Shown here: one piece after another, positions 18,385 through 26,743 of the stretch
How positions within the stretch are numbered: position 1 is the stretch's first letter
Layout of the letters: the number at the start of each line of letters is the position of its first letter
From: Flavobacterium potami
GTDB lineage: Bacteria; Bacteroidota; Bacteroidia; Flavobacteriales; Flavobacteriaceae
Direction of reading: 5' to 3'
Length of the DNA stretch: 64,000 nt
Assembly (NCBI RefSeq): GCF_020026915.1
Contig: NZ_JAINUY010000007.1
Coordinates: 186,001-250,000, forward strand
The notes under the pieces: generated by a model
The model's input: the letters and a program-made list of their open reading frames with translations, nothing else
The model's database searches: none
Told to the model about the DNA's origin: nothing
Program-made: the position numbers and the translations under genes

Positions 18385-18857
18385 TGCTTTAAGAAAACTG
18401 ACGGTTTGGTTATACTGCGAATTTAAATAATTAAGTAAGAAAAGTTATTCACTAAAGTATATTTTTTAAGAAAATAATTCTAAAAATTACGAATTTATAT
18501 ATCGACATTTCACTTTAGAATGAATTAATATAACGTTTTCGAAAAACTGAAATGCCTGTAATTATTGGCTTTGGCATTTTTGGATATTGTATTAGAAGTA
18601 GTACAAAAGAAATGAAATACCGAAAGAAAATATTGTACGAAAAAGATTTCTTTTGATTTTGTTGGTGAAATTTGAAATTTTGTTTGTTTAATGTTTGTTA
18701 AACAAGAATCAACAAATAATAATTTACAAATCAATTGTTAGATGCTAAGGAAATGTAATTTTTTAGGGAATCTAAAAAAGCTCAACTTTTTTGGTTGAGC
18801 TTTTGATGTTGTCATTGATTATTTGTTAAATGGGAATAATTTTAAACTTGTCAGAAT
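18385..18857. other. AT-rich intergenic region
   Basis: 473 bp without a supportable gene. The only structures seen are a weak hairpin (AAATGCC at 18550-18556 with GGCATTT at 18573-18579) and the terminator at 18777-18804. A 69-codon minus-strand frame here has no coding character. Confidence 0.55.
18777..18804 (-). terminator. Bidirectional terminator after the gasdermin-like gene
   Basis: A 10-bp perfect inverted repeat (18777-18786 and 18794-18803, arm AAAGCTCAAC) has T-runs in both directions. It lies 54 bp beyond the 3' end of the minus-strand gene at 18858. Confidence 0.85.
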
Positions 18858-19559
18858 TTAAAACAAATTTCGATCATCAGTAATCAAACGCTGATCTTTA
18901 TACTTTCCGTGATCAAAATCAAGTCTGCTTGCTTTTACGGCAATTGGATAAAAGTCTCCTGTTTCGGTAGTCATTTTTAATTTCTTTTCACTACTATTAC
19001 TAAAGTCGATTTTTCCGTCAACAAGCTCTGTTAATTTTGCCTTTAATTCAGCAGAAATATTGAAATCAGTATTTATTTCCACGATCAAATTTTTCGCATA
19101 CAAAACTCCCGTAATAATTATGATGTCATTTTTGTTGAGATATTTAAGAAGCACATTATTTGGATGTAAAAAATCAAAATCTGATAGATAACTATTTAAA
19201 GCACCAATTTCTATTTCTTTAGTAATTGAATTGTCATAACTTATAGTTACACTTTTTCCGCTTTTTATTTCTGCAGATAAATCAATGTTGGACAAGCCTA
19301 AAGACTGTAATATATCTCCAAGGATTGTAATACCAACATTAAAGTTAAATTCATTTTTTGTTGATGAACTTACTTTTAGAGCATTGTTAGTAATGGCTTC
19401 CAGCTTCACATTGCTAACCATTGCATAGCTTATATGGTCATAATACATCTGAATTTTATCAAAATCTTTTTTCAGCCATAATTGCGTCAATTTATGATTT
19501 CTTATTGGACTATCAATAAGATCATAACCTACATTTCTTAAACTTTTCGTTAAATCCAT
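18858..19559 (-). CDS. Bacterial gasdermin-like protein (putative pore former)
   Basis: The 233-residue protein has no signal peptide and no assigned name that I can confirm. Several segments fall in the order seen in bacterial gasdermins (bGSDM) as I remember them. These are an N-terminal SLRNVGYDLIDSP with LTQLWLKK (residues 6-31), a GITILGDILQSLG block (76-88), VTISYDN (104-110), a LNSYLSDFDF helix (121-130), and LNKNDIIIITGVLYAKNLIVE (141-161, split here for reading). The ending VKASRLDFDHGKYK (208-221) also fits. Known bGSDMs are membrane-pore effectors kept inactive by a C-terminal peptide, often lipidated on an N-terminal Cys and encoded beside a protease. Here no N-terminal Cys is present, the tail after the last motif is only about 12 residues, and no protease gene is adjacent. 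It is monocistronic with its own palindrome upstream. Alternative: an unrelated alpha/beta protein of unknown function. Confidence 0.5.
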   Translation of the reverse strand: MDLTKSLRNVGYDLIDSPIRNHKLTQLWLKKDFDKIQMYYDHISYAMVSNVKLEAITNNALKVSSSTKNEFNFNVGITILGDILQSLGLSNIDLSAEIKSGKSVTISYDNSITKEIEIGALNSYLSDFDFLHPNNVLLKYLNKNDIIIITGVLYAKNLIVEINTDFNISAELKAKLTELVDGKIDFSNSSEKKLKMTTETGDFYPIAVKASRLDFDHGKYKDQRLITDDRNLF

Positions 19560-19617
19560 TTTGCTGTGTTTTTACTTTTTTGCTACCTACTCTTAATTCC
19601 TCTTTTCGGTTACGAGG

Positions 19618-19639
19618 ATATTCTTTACATAAAGAATAT
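19618..19639 (-). promoter_or_regulatory. Palindromic operator candidate upstream of the gasdermin-like gene
   Basis: A perfect 10-bp inverted repeat ATATTCTTTA-CA-TAAAGAATAT lies 58-80 bp upstream of the ATG at 19559, in otherwise unstructured AT-rich DNA. This is the spacing expected for a dimeric repressor site over the promoter. There is no T-run, so it is unlikely to be a terminator. Confidence 0.45.
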
Positions 19640-19760
19640 GAAGAACAAGATTAGCATAAAATTTAAAATTAGCACTACGTAATTATACGGTTTTTTCAAT
19701 GTAAATTAATTGTAAATAATTGATATTTAAATGTTTATGTGGTTTTGTGAAAGTGTCGAA

Positions 19761-20471
19761 TTACTTTGTCAAACCGTCCAATAAAATCTGATATTTCCTT
19801 CCCACTGGAATAATTTCGCCATTGCTCATCGTTAAATTTTTGTTGACTACAGAAATAATTTCGCGAGTATTTACAATAAAAGAACGATGCACTTGAATAA
19901 AATGCACACAATCAATTTCTTTGCTTATGCTGGCAAGCGAACCGTAAATTATAAGTGGAGATTTTAATTTTCGGTTGTACAGTTTCATATAATTGCCAAG
20001 ACTTTCAATATATAAAATATCAGCCAAAGGCGTTTCAATTACCTGACCATTTGAGCGGCATGAAAGTACTTTTTCGTTATTATTGTCTTCTTTCTTGAGA
20101 TTGTTTCCAGAATGATACGTTTTAGCTTTTTCAATCGCTTTGGCAAATTTATCCGGAGATATAGGTTTTAAAAGATAGTCGATAGCATCGTTTTGGTAGG
20201 CAGAAAGCGCAAAATCAGAATAAGCCGTCGTGACAATGGTAAGCGGACGATTGGGTTGTAATTCCATTAATTCGACGCCCGTAATTACAGGCATGTTAAT
20301 ATCCAGAAAAATAATATCGTATTGGTTTTCGTTGAGCATTTTTATGGCTTCCATACCATTAAAAGCACTTCCAGAATGTTCCAGTTCGTCAAATTTGGAA
20401 ATGTGAGAAATCAGGGCTTTATGCGCCGGAGATTCGTCATCAATTATAAGACAGCGGTAGGTAAGTGCCAT
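19761..20471 (-). CDS. LytTR-type response regulator
   Basis: The 236-residue protein has a receiver domain (residues 6-120) with the acidic pocket D11/D12, the phospho-acceptor D57 in IIFLDINMPVITG and K104-type LLKPISPDKF. It is followed by a LytTR DNA-binding domain (~140-236) with DILYIESLGNYMKLY and FIQVHRSFIVN. It is activated by the sensor kinase encoded just upstream, whose 3' end it overlaps by 28 bp. LytTR domains bind paired direct repeats; such a pair occurs at 21504-21538. Confidence 0.95.
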   Translation of the reverse strand: MALTYRCLIIDDESPAHKALISHISKFDELEHSGSAFNGMEAIKMLNENQYDIIFLDINMPVITGVELMELQPNRPLTIVTTAYSDFALSAYQNDAIDYLLKPISPDKFAKAIEKAKTYHSGNNLKKEDNNNEKVLSCRSNGQVIETPLADILYIESLGNYMKLYNRKLKSPLIIYGSLASISKEIDCVHFIQVHRSFIVNTREIISVVNKNLTMSNGEIIPVGRKYQILLDGLTK

Positions 20472-21442
20472 ATGAATAATTTTACGGTAAACATGTTTTT
20501 CTCTTTTTTGCAGCTTAAACGGTGTTTTAGTCCGTAAACTTCCAAGCGTCTTTTTAGGTTTTCAATTCCGATTCCGGTGCTCGAAAGTCTTGATTCTGAA
20601 TCCAGACAATTGTTTTTTAAAACAAAAATGACACTTCTACATTTTACTTTCAAATCCATCTTTATAAATGGTTCTGGAGTTTCGGCAGAAAATTTTACAG
20701 CATTTTCAACCAAAGGTAAAAAGAACAAAGGCTGAATTTCGATATCATCATGAAGACCTTCAATGTTCTGATTCACAACAAGTCTTTCATTTCGAAAGGT
20801 ATAGTATTCAATGTATTTTTGAATAAAAGCGATTTCCTCTTCTAGTAAAACGTAATCTTTCTTAGAAGCTTCAATCTGATAACGCAACATATCAGAAAGA
20901 TTCAAAATCCTGTCTGGAACTTTGTCAGGTTCTGCCAATGCTTCTCCGTAGAGATTATTCATGGCATTCAACAAAAAATGCGGATTTAATTGTTGTTTTA
21001 AAAACGAAAGTTCTGATTTAAAATTCATAATGTCTTTATCGGCTTGACTCATTTTTTTGGTTATCACTATGTGAAGGAAATAAAAGAAAGAACCGTTTAT
21101 AATGAGCGATAAAATCTGTAGTGTTTTGAAATTTCCTAATCCGACAAGCGGGAAAAACCAATTCATAAAAAAGTAAAAACAAGTCCAATAAACAGCTAGA
21201 AGCGTAAAGAAGATCTTGAACTTTTTATGAAAAAGAAAAGGTTTGATAATGCAGATGTTGAAAATCGTAATCCAGACAATACATGGGAAATAACCACACG
21301 CAATTTTGCTCAGAATATAAGACCAGCTGTGCCCGTCTAGTTTTATTTCGTCATAAACACAAGCCAGAATAACTAAATAAACAAGAGTATTTACGAGAAG
21401 ATTCCGCAGAAAAAAGTTTTGGTAGATTTTTGAGATTGTCAT
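20444..21442 (-). CDS. LytS/YehU-family sensor histidine kinase
   Basis: The 332-residue protein has four hydrophobic segments within residues 15-127, then a cytoplasmic His_kinase (PF06580-type) domain with the H-box FLKQQLNPHFLLNAMNNL (phospho-His near 155). An HATPase region follows with PLFFLPLVENAVKFSAE (N-box) and GIGIENLKRRLEVYG (G-box). There is no periplasmic sensor domain, so the signal is probably sensed in or at the membrane. Its gene overlaps that of the response regulator, with the kinase upstream. Confidence 0.94.
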   Translation of the reverse strand: MTISKIYQNFFLRNLLVNTLVYLVILACVYDEIKLDGHSWSYILSKIACGYFPCIVWITIFNICIIKPFLFHKKFKIFFTLLAVYWTCFYFFMNWFFPLVGLGNFKTLQILSLIINGSFFYFLHIVITKKMSQADKDIMNFKSELSFLKQQLNPHFLLNAMNNLYGEALAEPDKVPDRILNLSDMLRYQIEASKKDYVLLEEEIAFIQKYIEYYTFRNERLVVNQNIEGLHDDIEIQPLFFLPLVENAVKFSAETPEPFIKMDLKVKCRSVIFVLKNNCLDSESRLSSTGIGIENLKRRLEVYGLKHRLSCKKEKNMFTVKLFIWHLPTAVL

Positions 21443-21493
21443 AACGGCAAAAATACTATAATCGTATAGTTTTTAATCATTTGTAAACGATAA

Positions 21494-21538
21494 TTTATAC
21501 CAACGCCATTCGTATAAATCATACGCCATTGGTATAAA
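21494..21538. promoter_or_regulatory. Paired repeat, candidate LytTR operator
   Basis: Two 15-bp direct repeats (21504-21518 CGCCATTCGTATAAA and 21524-21538 CGCCATTGGTATAAA, one mismatch) start exactly 20 bp apart, two helical turns. The outer ends also form an inverted pair, TTTATACCAA (21494-21503) and TTGGTATAAA (21529-21538). It sits between the divergent kinase and outer-membrane-protein genes, about 80 bp from the latter's ATG. LytTR regulators typically recognise such repeats. Confidence 0.55.
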
Positions 21539-21615
21539 ATTGCTATAAAATAAAAGGGGTCTCCATTACTTTTGAACTTTAATTTATTCCATTTTCAAAA
21601 CATTTTACCTTATTT

Positions 21616-22605
21616 ATGAAATCTAAAATCATCTCGTTTGCATTCGTTTTTTCTACTTTAAATATAGTAGCGCAGGAAAAAGAGCCAGGTGTAAAAACTT
21701 TTGCCAAAGCGGTGGTAGATAAATTCCCGAACACAAGAACTTTTGATGTTCAATATGAAGCGTTAGGACCTTCAGATTACGATTCAAAGTTGTTTGGAAA
21801 TAAACTGGAAAGAGGAAGAATTGAAGAGCACAATCGTTTTAAAGCAGCTTTTAATCTGCCATTTTACGCTTCAAAATCGAAACGGTTTGTGCTGACGACT
21901 TCAGTGCGTTATAAATACGAAAATTTCGGATATGGAGATATTTTCAACTATCAAACCAATCAGACCTATACAAAAGATAATCAGGAAATTCATTATTGGG
22001 CAGGTGCTTTAACAGCTACTTACATGTCCACACTTTTTAAGAAACCGGTTATTTATAATGCCACTACAACCGTGGACGGAGACGAGGAAAATTTTCAACG
22101 TCTAAAAGGTTTTGTGTCTGGAGTTTTAGTGCTTAAAAGAACACCTTCAACTACTATAACCGCTGGGGCTTTAATATTGTTAGATCCGTCTTCGATTGTT
22201 CCTGTTACGCCACTTTTTTCTATAAACCATAAGTTTAAAAATTCGAAATGGGATATGGACTTTATTTTGCCGCAGCGTGTTTTGTTTAGAAGAGAATTGT
22301 TAGAAAATGGAAGAATTTCCTTAGGAACGGAATTGAATACTGAAAGTTTTTACTTAAATTTAGACGGTTCAAATTTAAAGGGAGTTTATGAGTTAAATCA
22401 GTTAGAATTAAAATCAGGAATTACATATGAATACAGTTTTACACCAAAATTGATTGCATTTGTAAAAGGTGGATTTAATAATGTGGTGAGTGCACGACTT
22501 ACGGAAAAAGGGGAGCGCACCAACCGATATGTTTACGACCAGAAAGAAGATACGCAAGGTTATTTTAGATTTGGTATATCGTATAATCTCTTTAATAAAA
22601 ATTAA
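21616..22605 (+). CDS. Outer-membrane beta-barrel protein (DUF6268-like)
   Basis: The 329-residue protein has a signal peptide ending at VAQ (MKSKIISFAFVFSTLNIVAQ). It then shows alternating polar/hydrophobic strands rich in aromatic ends, such as FVLTTSVRYKYENFGYG, LGTELNTESFYLNL and the terminal strand QGYFRFGISYNLFNKN ending in an aromatic-rich beta motif. This is the pattern of an outer-membrane barrel. It is divergent from the LytS/LytTR pair and may be its target (inference from the repeat pair). One base separates it from the next gene. Confidence 0.75.
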   Translation: MKSKIISFAFVFSTLNIVAQEKEPGVKTFAKAVVDKFPNTRTFDVQYEALGPSDYDSKLFGNKLERGRIEEHNRFKAAFNLPFYASKSKRFVLTTSVRYKYENFGYGDIFNYQTNQTYTKDNQEIHYWAGALTATYMSTLFKKPVIYNATTTVDGDEENFQRLKGFVSGVLVLKRTPSTTITAGALILLDPSSIVPVTPLFSINHKFKNSKWDMDFILPQRVLFRRELLENGRISLGTELNTESFYLNLDGSNLKGVYELNQLELKSGITYEYSFTPKLIAFVKGGFNNVVSARLTEKGERTNRYVYDQKEDTQGYFRFGISYNLFNKN

Positions 22606-22606
22606 T

Positions 22607-22852
22607 ATGTACGAGTTTAAAGAATTAAAAGAATCCAATATGGTTGTGGAGATTTTTAAAACAAATGTTCAGAAAGAATCTGATAAAAATTATGTCATCG
22701 CTGTTATCCAGACTCAGTTTCCGGATTATAAGATTAATTTCGATTTGGAAGACTGCGATAAGATACTACGAGTGGAAGGGATTGATTTAGAATGCGATAA
22801 TATTATGGATTATGTGCATTGTTTAGGATATACCTGCGAAAGATTGGATTAA
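22607..22852 (+). CDS. Small ferredoxin-like (HMA-fold) protein
   Basis: The 81-residue protein starts MYEFKELKESNMVVEIFKTNV. The start was chosen at ATG 22607, one base after the preceding stop; a longer upstream frame only overlaps the outer-membrane-protein gene. The beta-alpha-beta pattern VVEIFKTNVQ...AVIQTQFPDYKINFDLEDCDKILRVEG matches small heavy-metal-associated-type folds, but the CxxC metal site is absent. Three Cys occur elsewhere. Likely cotranscribed with the barrel protein. The 253-bp gap that follows shows nothing. Confidence 0.65.
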   Translation: MYEFKELKESNMVVEIFKTNVQKESDKNYVIAVIQTQFPDYKINFDLEDCDKILRVEGIDLECDNIMDYVHCLGYTCERLD

Positions 22853-23105
22853 ATTTTGATTTGGATTTAAAAATCAGGTGTAAATACGCTACTATATTTG
22901 CTTTTTTTGTAAGTATTTTGTGTAATATTTTATTTTAAAAATTAAACCATTAAAAATGATCGATTTTATTCTTTCTCTTTTCCTTTTTCTTCTACATCAA
23001 TTAAGTTAAGAACAAGGTTTTATTTTTTTTACCATTACTGTTACTTTTTCATTACGGAAAGGTTTGTCCTTTTTTTTGCATATTATTTTTCTAATTTTGT
23101 GCGTT

Positions 23106-24635
23106 ATGAAAAAAGCATTCCAACTCTTCGATTTTAGTCAAAAGATCAATTACAAAAACGAAATTTTAGCGGGCTTAACTGTCGCTATGACAATGATTCC
23201 AGAATCTTTGTCTTTTGCTATTTTAGCAGGATTCCCGCCTTTGGTCGGATTATATGCCGCATTTATTGCAGGTTTAGTTACGGCTATTTTTGGAGGAAGA
23301 CCCGGAATGATTTCCGGTGGAGCAGGAGCAACCGTGATTGTTTTGATCGCCTTGATGAAATCGCACGGAATAGAATATGTTTTTGCCGCCGTCGCACTTG
23401 GTGGTATCGTCCAAATTTGCATCGGACTTTTTAAACTCGGAAAATTTATCAGATTGGTTCCGCAGCCTGTTATGTTTGGCTTCGTAAACGGATTGGCAGT
23501 TGTCATTTTTATGTCGCAATTGGAACAGTTTAAAACCATGGTTAATGGCCAGGTATCTTGGCTTCAAGGAACTCCTTTGTATATTATGGCAGGTTTGGTC
23601 GCTTTAACCATTGCGATTGTTCTGATTTTTCCGAAGATTACAAAAGCGGTTCCAGCATCTTTGGTTGCCATAATGGTTGTTTTTGCATTGGTTATCGTTT
23701 TTAATATTGAAACCAAAACAGTAGAAGATATTGCTTCAGTTCAAGGCGGATTTCCTCCGTTTCATATTCCGAATATTCCATTTTCTTTTGAGACTCTAAA
23801 AGTAATTTTTCCTTATTCTGTAATTGTTGCTGCTGTTGGTTTGACAGAAGGTTTGTTGACGCTGAATCTAGTCGATGAAATTACAGGAACTAGAGGAAAT
23901 AGCAATAGAGAATGTATTGCACAAGGAAGTTCAAACATCTTAAACGGATTTTTCTACGGAATGGGTGGTTGTCCAATGATTGCCCAGACTTTGGTAAATC
24001 TTGGCGCAGGTTCAAGAGCAAGACTTTCTGGAATTATCGGTGCTTTGACTATTTTAATGATTATACTTTTCGGTGCTCCTGTAATTGGAAAATTGCCAAT
24101 GGCGGCGTTAGTTGGAGTAATGATGATGGTTGCAATTACTACTTTTGAATGGGCAAGTTTCAGAATCATTAATAAAATGCCTAGACACGATATTTTCGTC
24201 GGAATTCTGGTTGCAGTAATTACCATTGTATTGCATAATCTGGCTTTAGCGGTTCTAATTGGTGTGATTATTTCGGCTCTGGTTTTTGCTTGGGAAAGTG
24301 CCAAACGAATTCGTGCCAGACATTTTATAGATGAAAACGGAATTAAACATTATGAAATTTATGGCCCGTTATTCTTCGGTTCGACAACTGCTTTTATAGA
24401 AAAATTTGATATTCAAAACGATCCAAATCATATCATAATTGATTTTAAAGAAAGTCGAGTTTCTGATATGTCAGCAATTGAAGCTTTAAATAATATTACC
24501 AAAAAATACAACCAATTAAATAAAGTGGTTGAGTTAAAACACTTAAGCGAAGACTGCCGACAATTGCTTAAAAATGCCGATGCAGTTATTGATGTAAATG
24601 TGATTGAGGATCCGACGTATAAAGTGGTATCCTAA
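23106..24635 (+). CDS. SulP-family inorganic anion transporter with STAS domain
   Basis: The 509-residue protein is read from ATG 23106 (KKAFQLFDFSQ); an in-frame upstream start at 23064 would add an implausible hydrophobic leader. The SulP core starts with AGLTVAMTMIPESLSFAILAGFPP and GLYAAFIAGLVTAIFGGRPGMISG (given as two motifs). It has about 12-14 membrane helices and a C-terminal cytoplasmic STAS domain from ~420, FFGSTTAFIEKFDI, with IIDFKESRVSDMSAIEAL. SulP proteins move sulfate, bicarbonate or related anions; the substrate cannot be told from sequence. A TAATTTTG element at 23092-23099, 7 bp before the ATG, could be a -7 box. Confidence 0.92.
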   Translation: MKKAFQLFDFSQKINYKNEILAGLTVAMTMIPESLSFAILAGFPPLVGLYAAFIAGLVTAIFGGRPGMISGGAGATVIVLIALMKSHGIEYVFAAVALGGIVQICIGLFKLGKFIRLVPQPVMFGFVNGLAVVIFMSQLEQFKTMVNGQVSWLQGTPLYIMAGLVALTIAIVLIFPKITKAVPASLVAIMVVFALVIVFNIETKTVEDIASVQGGFPPFHIPNIPFSFETLKVIFPYSVIVAAVGLTEGLLTLNLVDEITGTRGNSNRECIAQGSSNILNGFFYGMGGCPMIAQTLVNLGAGSRARLSGIIGALTILMIILFGAPVIGKLPMAALVGVMMMVAITTFEWASFRIINKMPRHDIFVGILVAVITIVLHNLALAVLIGVIISALVFAWESAKRIRARHFIDENGIKHYEIYGPLFFGSTTAFIEKFDIQNDPNHIIIDFKESRVSDMSAIEALNNITKKYNQLNKVVELKHLSEDCRQLLKNADAVIDVNVIEDPTYKVVS

Positions 24636-24698
24636 ATTAGACAATGTGGCAATTAGATAATTAGAAAATTGTCTTAACAAATTTATATTATTATTGAC

Positions 24699-24737
24699 AA
24701 ACTCGACAGATTTTTAAAATTTGTCGGGTTTGTTGTT
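24699..24737 (+). terminator. Terminator after the SulP gene
   Basis: A 15-bp stem with G-T wobbles (24699-24713 with 24718-24732, AAACTCGACAGATTT / AAATTTGTCGGGTTT) is followed by a T-rich tract, 64 bp after the stop. Confidence 0.8.
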
Positions 24738-24756
24738 TTTTACGTATCATTAAGTT

Positions 24757-24825
24757 TTGTCAGGCTGAGCGGAGTCGAAGCCCACGTCCAATTGGAGCGC
24801 CCTTCGACTCCGCTCAGGGTGACAA
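24757..24825. repeat. REP-like inverted repeat, copy 2
   Basis: 24-nt arms (24757-24780 and 24802-24825) share CTGAGCGGAGTCGAAG and its complement; the 21-nt loop is GC-rich. The same core occurs at 8170-8189. In such an AT-rich genome the composition is foreign to the surroundings. Confidence 0.8.
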
Positions 24826-24902
24826 GTACATTGTCTAATTGTCTAATTGACACATTCTCAAATTATCTAATTAAAATAATTTGATTTTTGTAACTTTACA
24901 AA

Positions 24903-25811
24903 ATGAAGCTAACAGAAACATTAGAAGATTTTTACACCGTTAAAATCAATGGAATGCCCGAGAATCTTAAAAAAGAAATCGGACATTTTAATGTTTTTAA
25001 ACTGGATGAATACATTGGAAGTACTTGTAGTCCATTGCCTTATACTAGAAAAGATTTTTATAAGATAAGTTTAATCATTGGTAAAAACAAGGTGCATTAT
25101 GCTGATAAAGTCGTAACGATTGAAGATCAGGCTTTGTTCTTTGCAAATCCGCAAATTCCGTATAGTTGGGAACATATTGATGAAAATCAAACGGGGTTTT
25201 TCTGCATTTTTACAGACGCATTTTTTAGTCAGTTTGGGAATTTAAAAGAATATCCTTTATTTCAGCCAGGCGGAAATCCGGTAGTTCCTGTTTCTGAGGA
25301 ATTGGCAGAATCTCTAAAAACAATTTATTTAAAAATGTTGGAAGAAATCAATTCTGATTATGCTTTTAAATATGATGTACTTCGAAATTTGGTTTTTGAA
25401 ATCATTCACTTAGCATTAAAAACACAAACTGTAACTGCTTCATTATACAGTAAATCGAATGCTACGATTCGAGTTTCTTCTTTGTTTTTAGAATTGTTGG
25501 AAAGACAATTTCCTGTAGAATCCATTTCGCAACAAATTAATTTTCGTTCTCCATCAGAATATGCTAGTCAATTGAATGTACATGTGAATCATTTAAATAA
25601 AGCTTTAAAAGAAACAACTGGAAAGACAACTTCTCAAATTATATCAGAAAGAATCATCCAAGAATCCATGATTTTGCTGAAACAAACCAATTGGAATATT
25701 AATGAAATTGCTTGGTGTTTAGGTTTCGAAGAATTGTCTCATTTCATTAATTTCTTCAAGAAAAATGTTCAAGTTTCTCCCAAAAACTATCGATTAGCAG
25801 AAATTGATTGA
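24903..25811 (+). CDS. AraC-family transcriptional regulator
   Basis: The 302-residue protein has an N-terminal cupin-like sensing region (residues ~15-190) and a C-terminal AraC/XylS double helix-turn-helix (~205-302): YASQLNVHVNHLNKALKETTG, then WNINEIAWCLGFEELSHFINFFKK. It precedes an SDR gene by 92 bp on the same strand, a common activator-plus-oxidoreductase pairing. It may control that gene (inference). Confidence 0.92.
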   Translation: MKLTETLEDFYTVKINGMPENLKKEIGHFNVFKLDEYIGSTCSPLPYTRKDFYKISLIIGKNKVHYADKVVTIEDQALFFANPQIPYSWEHIDENQTGFFCIFTDAFFSQFGNLKEYPLFQPGGNPVVPVSEELAESLKTIYLKMLEEINSDYAFKYDVLRNLVFEIIHLALKTQTVTASLYSKSNATIRVSSLFLELLERQFPVESISQQINFRSPSEYASQLNVHVNHLNKALKETTGKTTSQIISERIIQESMILLKQTNWNINEIAWCLGFEELSHFINFFKKNVQVSPKNYRLAEID

Positions 25812-25863
25812 TTTTTGTAACTTCTTGCTTGATTGCTTTAATTTTTAAGAAGCACTTCGCCAA

Positions 25864-25871
25864 TACCTTTG
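25864..25871 (+). promoter_or_regulatory. -7 promoter element (TAnnTTTG) of the SDR gene
   Basis: TACCTTTG matches the Flavobacterium -7 consensus exactly and lies 32 bp before the ATG at 25904. No well-spaced TTG -33 box is visible, in keeping with activator dependence. Confidence 0.4.
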
Positions 25872-25903
25872 TCCTGTAATTATAAACGTAAAAATTTAAA
25901 GTC

Positions 25904-26743
25904 ATGGGAAATAACAAAGTTTGGTTTATCACAGGTGCGTCAAAAGGACTTGGATTAGAATTGGCTAAAAAATTATTGGCAGAAGGTTTTAAAGTTGCTG
26001 CAACGTCAAGAAACGAAGCTTCTTTAATTCAAGAATTAGGAAATGCATCAGATCATTTTCTTCCTCTTGAAATGGATTTGGTTAGTGAAAAAAGTGTAAA
26101 AACAGCCATTGATAAAACTATAAATCATTTTAAAACAATTGATGTTTTAGTAAACAATGCTGGCTACGGATTGTTGGGAGCATTAGAAGAATTAACAGAT
26201 GCAGAATCGAGAAAAAACTTCGAGGTAAATGTTTTCGGATTATTAAATGTAATCAGACATACAATGCCAATTCTTCGTGCCAATCAATCAGGACATATTT
26301 TTAATATTTCTTCTGTTGGAGGATATTTTGGAGAATTTCCAGGTTGGGGAATCTACTGCTCAACTAAATTTGCTGTTGCAGGTTTAACAGAATCCTTAGC
26401 AGCAGAAATTAAGCCTTTTGGTCTTCATGCTACCATTGTTTATCCAGGTTATTTTAGAACCGATTTCTTAAAAGATAGTTCTCTTTTATTACCAGAAAAT
26501 CCAATTGCAGAATACAAGGAAGTAAGACAATCTCAAAGCGCGCATAAAGAAGATATCAACGAAAATCAACCAGGAGATCCAGTAAAATTAGCTGAAGCTT
26601 TAATTAAAGTAAGTCAAGATCAAAATCCACCGTTGCATTTGTTTTTGGGTGAAGATGCCTTCAATATGGCAAATCAAAAAATTGCAAGTGTTCAAAGTGA
26701 ATTAGGGAAATGGAAAGAGGTTTCTGTTGGGACTAATTTTTAA
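25904..26743 (+). CDS. Short-chain dehydrogenase/reductase
   Basis: The 279-residue Rossmann enzyme of the classical SDR family has the cofactor loop TGASKGLG (10-17), R36 after the second strand (suggests NADPH), NNAGYG (84-89), and catalytic S136/S137, Y151 and K155 in the YCSTK motif. The C-terminal segment after 190 is the variable substrate part. The substrate is unknown. Close similarity in pattern to SDRs paired with AraC regulators in Bacteroidota is expected from the gene order here. Confidence 0.93.
   Translation: MGNNKVWFITGASKGLGLELAKKLLAEGFKVAATSRNEASLIQELGNASDHFLPLEMDLVSEKSVKTAIDKTINHFKTIDVLVNNAGYGLLGALEELTDAESRKNFEVNVFGLLNVIRHTMPILRANQSGHIFNISSVGGYFGEFPGWGIYCSTKFAVAGLTESLAAEIKPFGLHATIVYPGYFRTDFLKDSSLLLPENPIAEYKEVRQSQSAHKEDINENQPGDPVKLAEALIKVSQDQNPPLHLFLGEDAFNMANQKIASVQSELGKWKEVSVGTNF

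Larger units (their letters stand above)
24638..24875. repeat. Intergenic unit with inverted AT-rich termini, copy 1
   Basis: The left end at about 24640-24672 (AATGTGGCAATTAGATAATT core) is complementary to the right end at about 24829-24858 (AATTGTCTAATTGACACATT core), giving nearly 28 bp of terminal inverted repeat with few mismatches. Inside are the terminator of the SulP gene and the REP-like inverted repeat. A similar terminal pair brackets 26743-27103. Confidence 0.6.

Noticed and set aside
18525..18734. 69-codon minus-strand frame
   Set aside because: AT-rich non-coding composition, no start context, no family.
19761..21442. LytS/LytTR pair as regulator of the gasdermin-like gene
   Set aside because: The paired repeat lies on the far side of the operon (21504-21538), and the gap before the gasdermin-like gene carries an unrelated palindrome instead.
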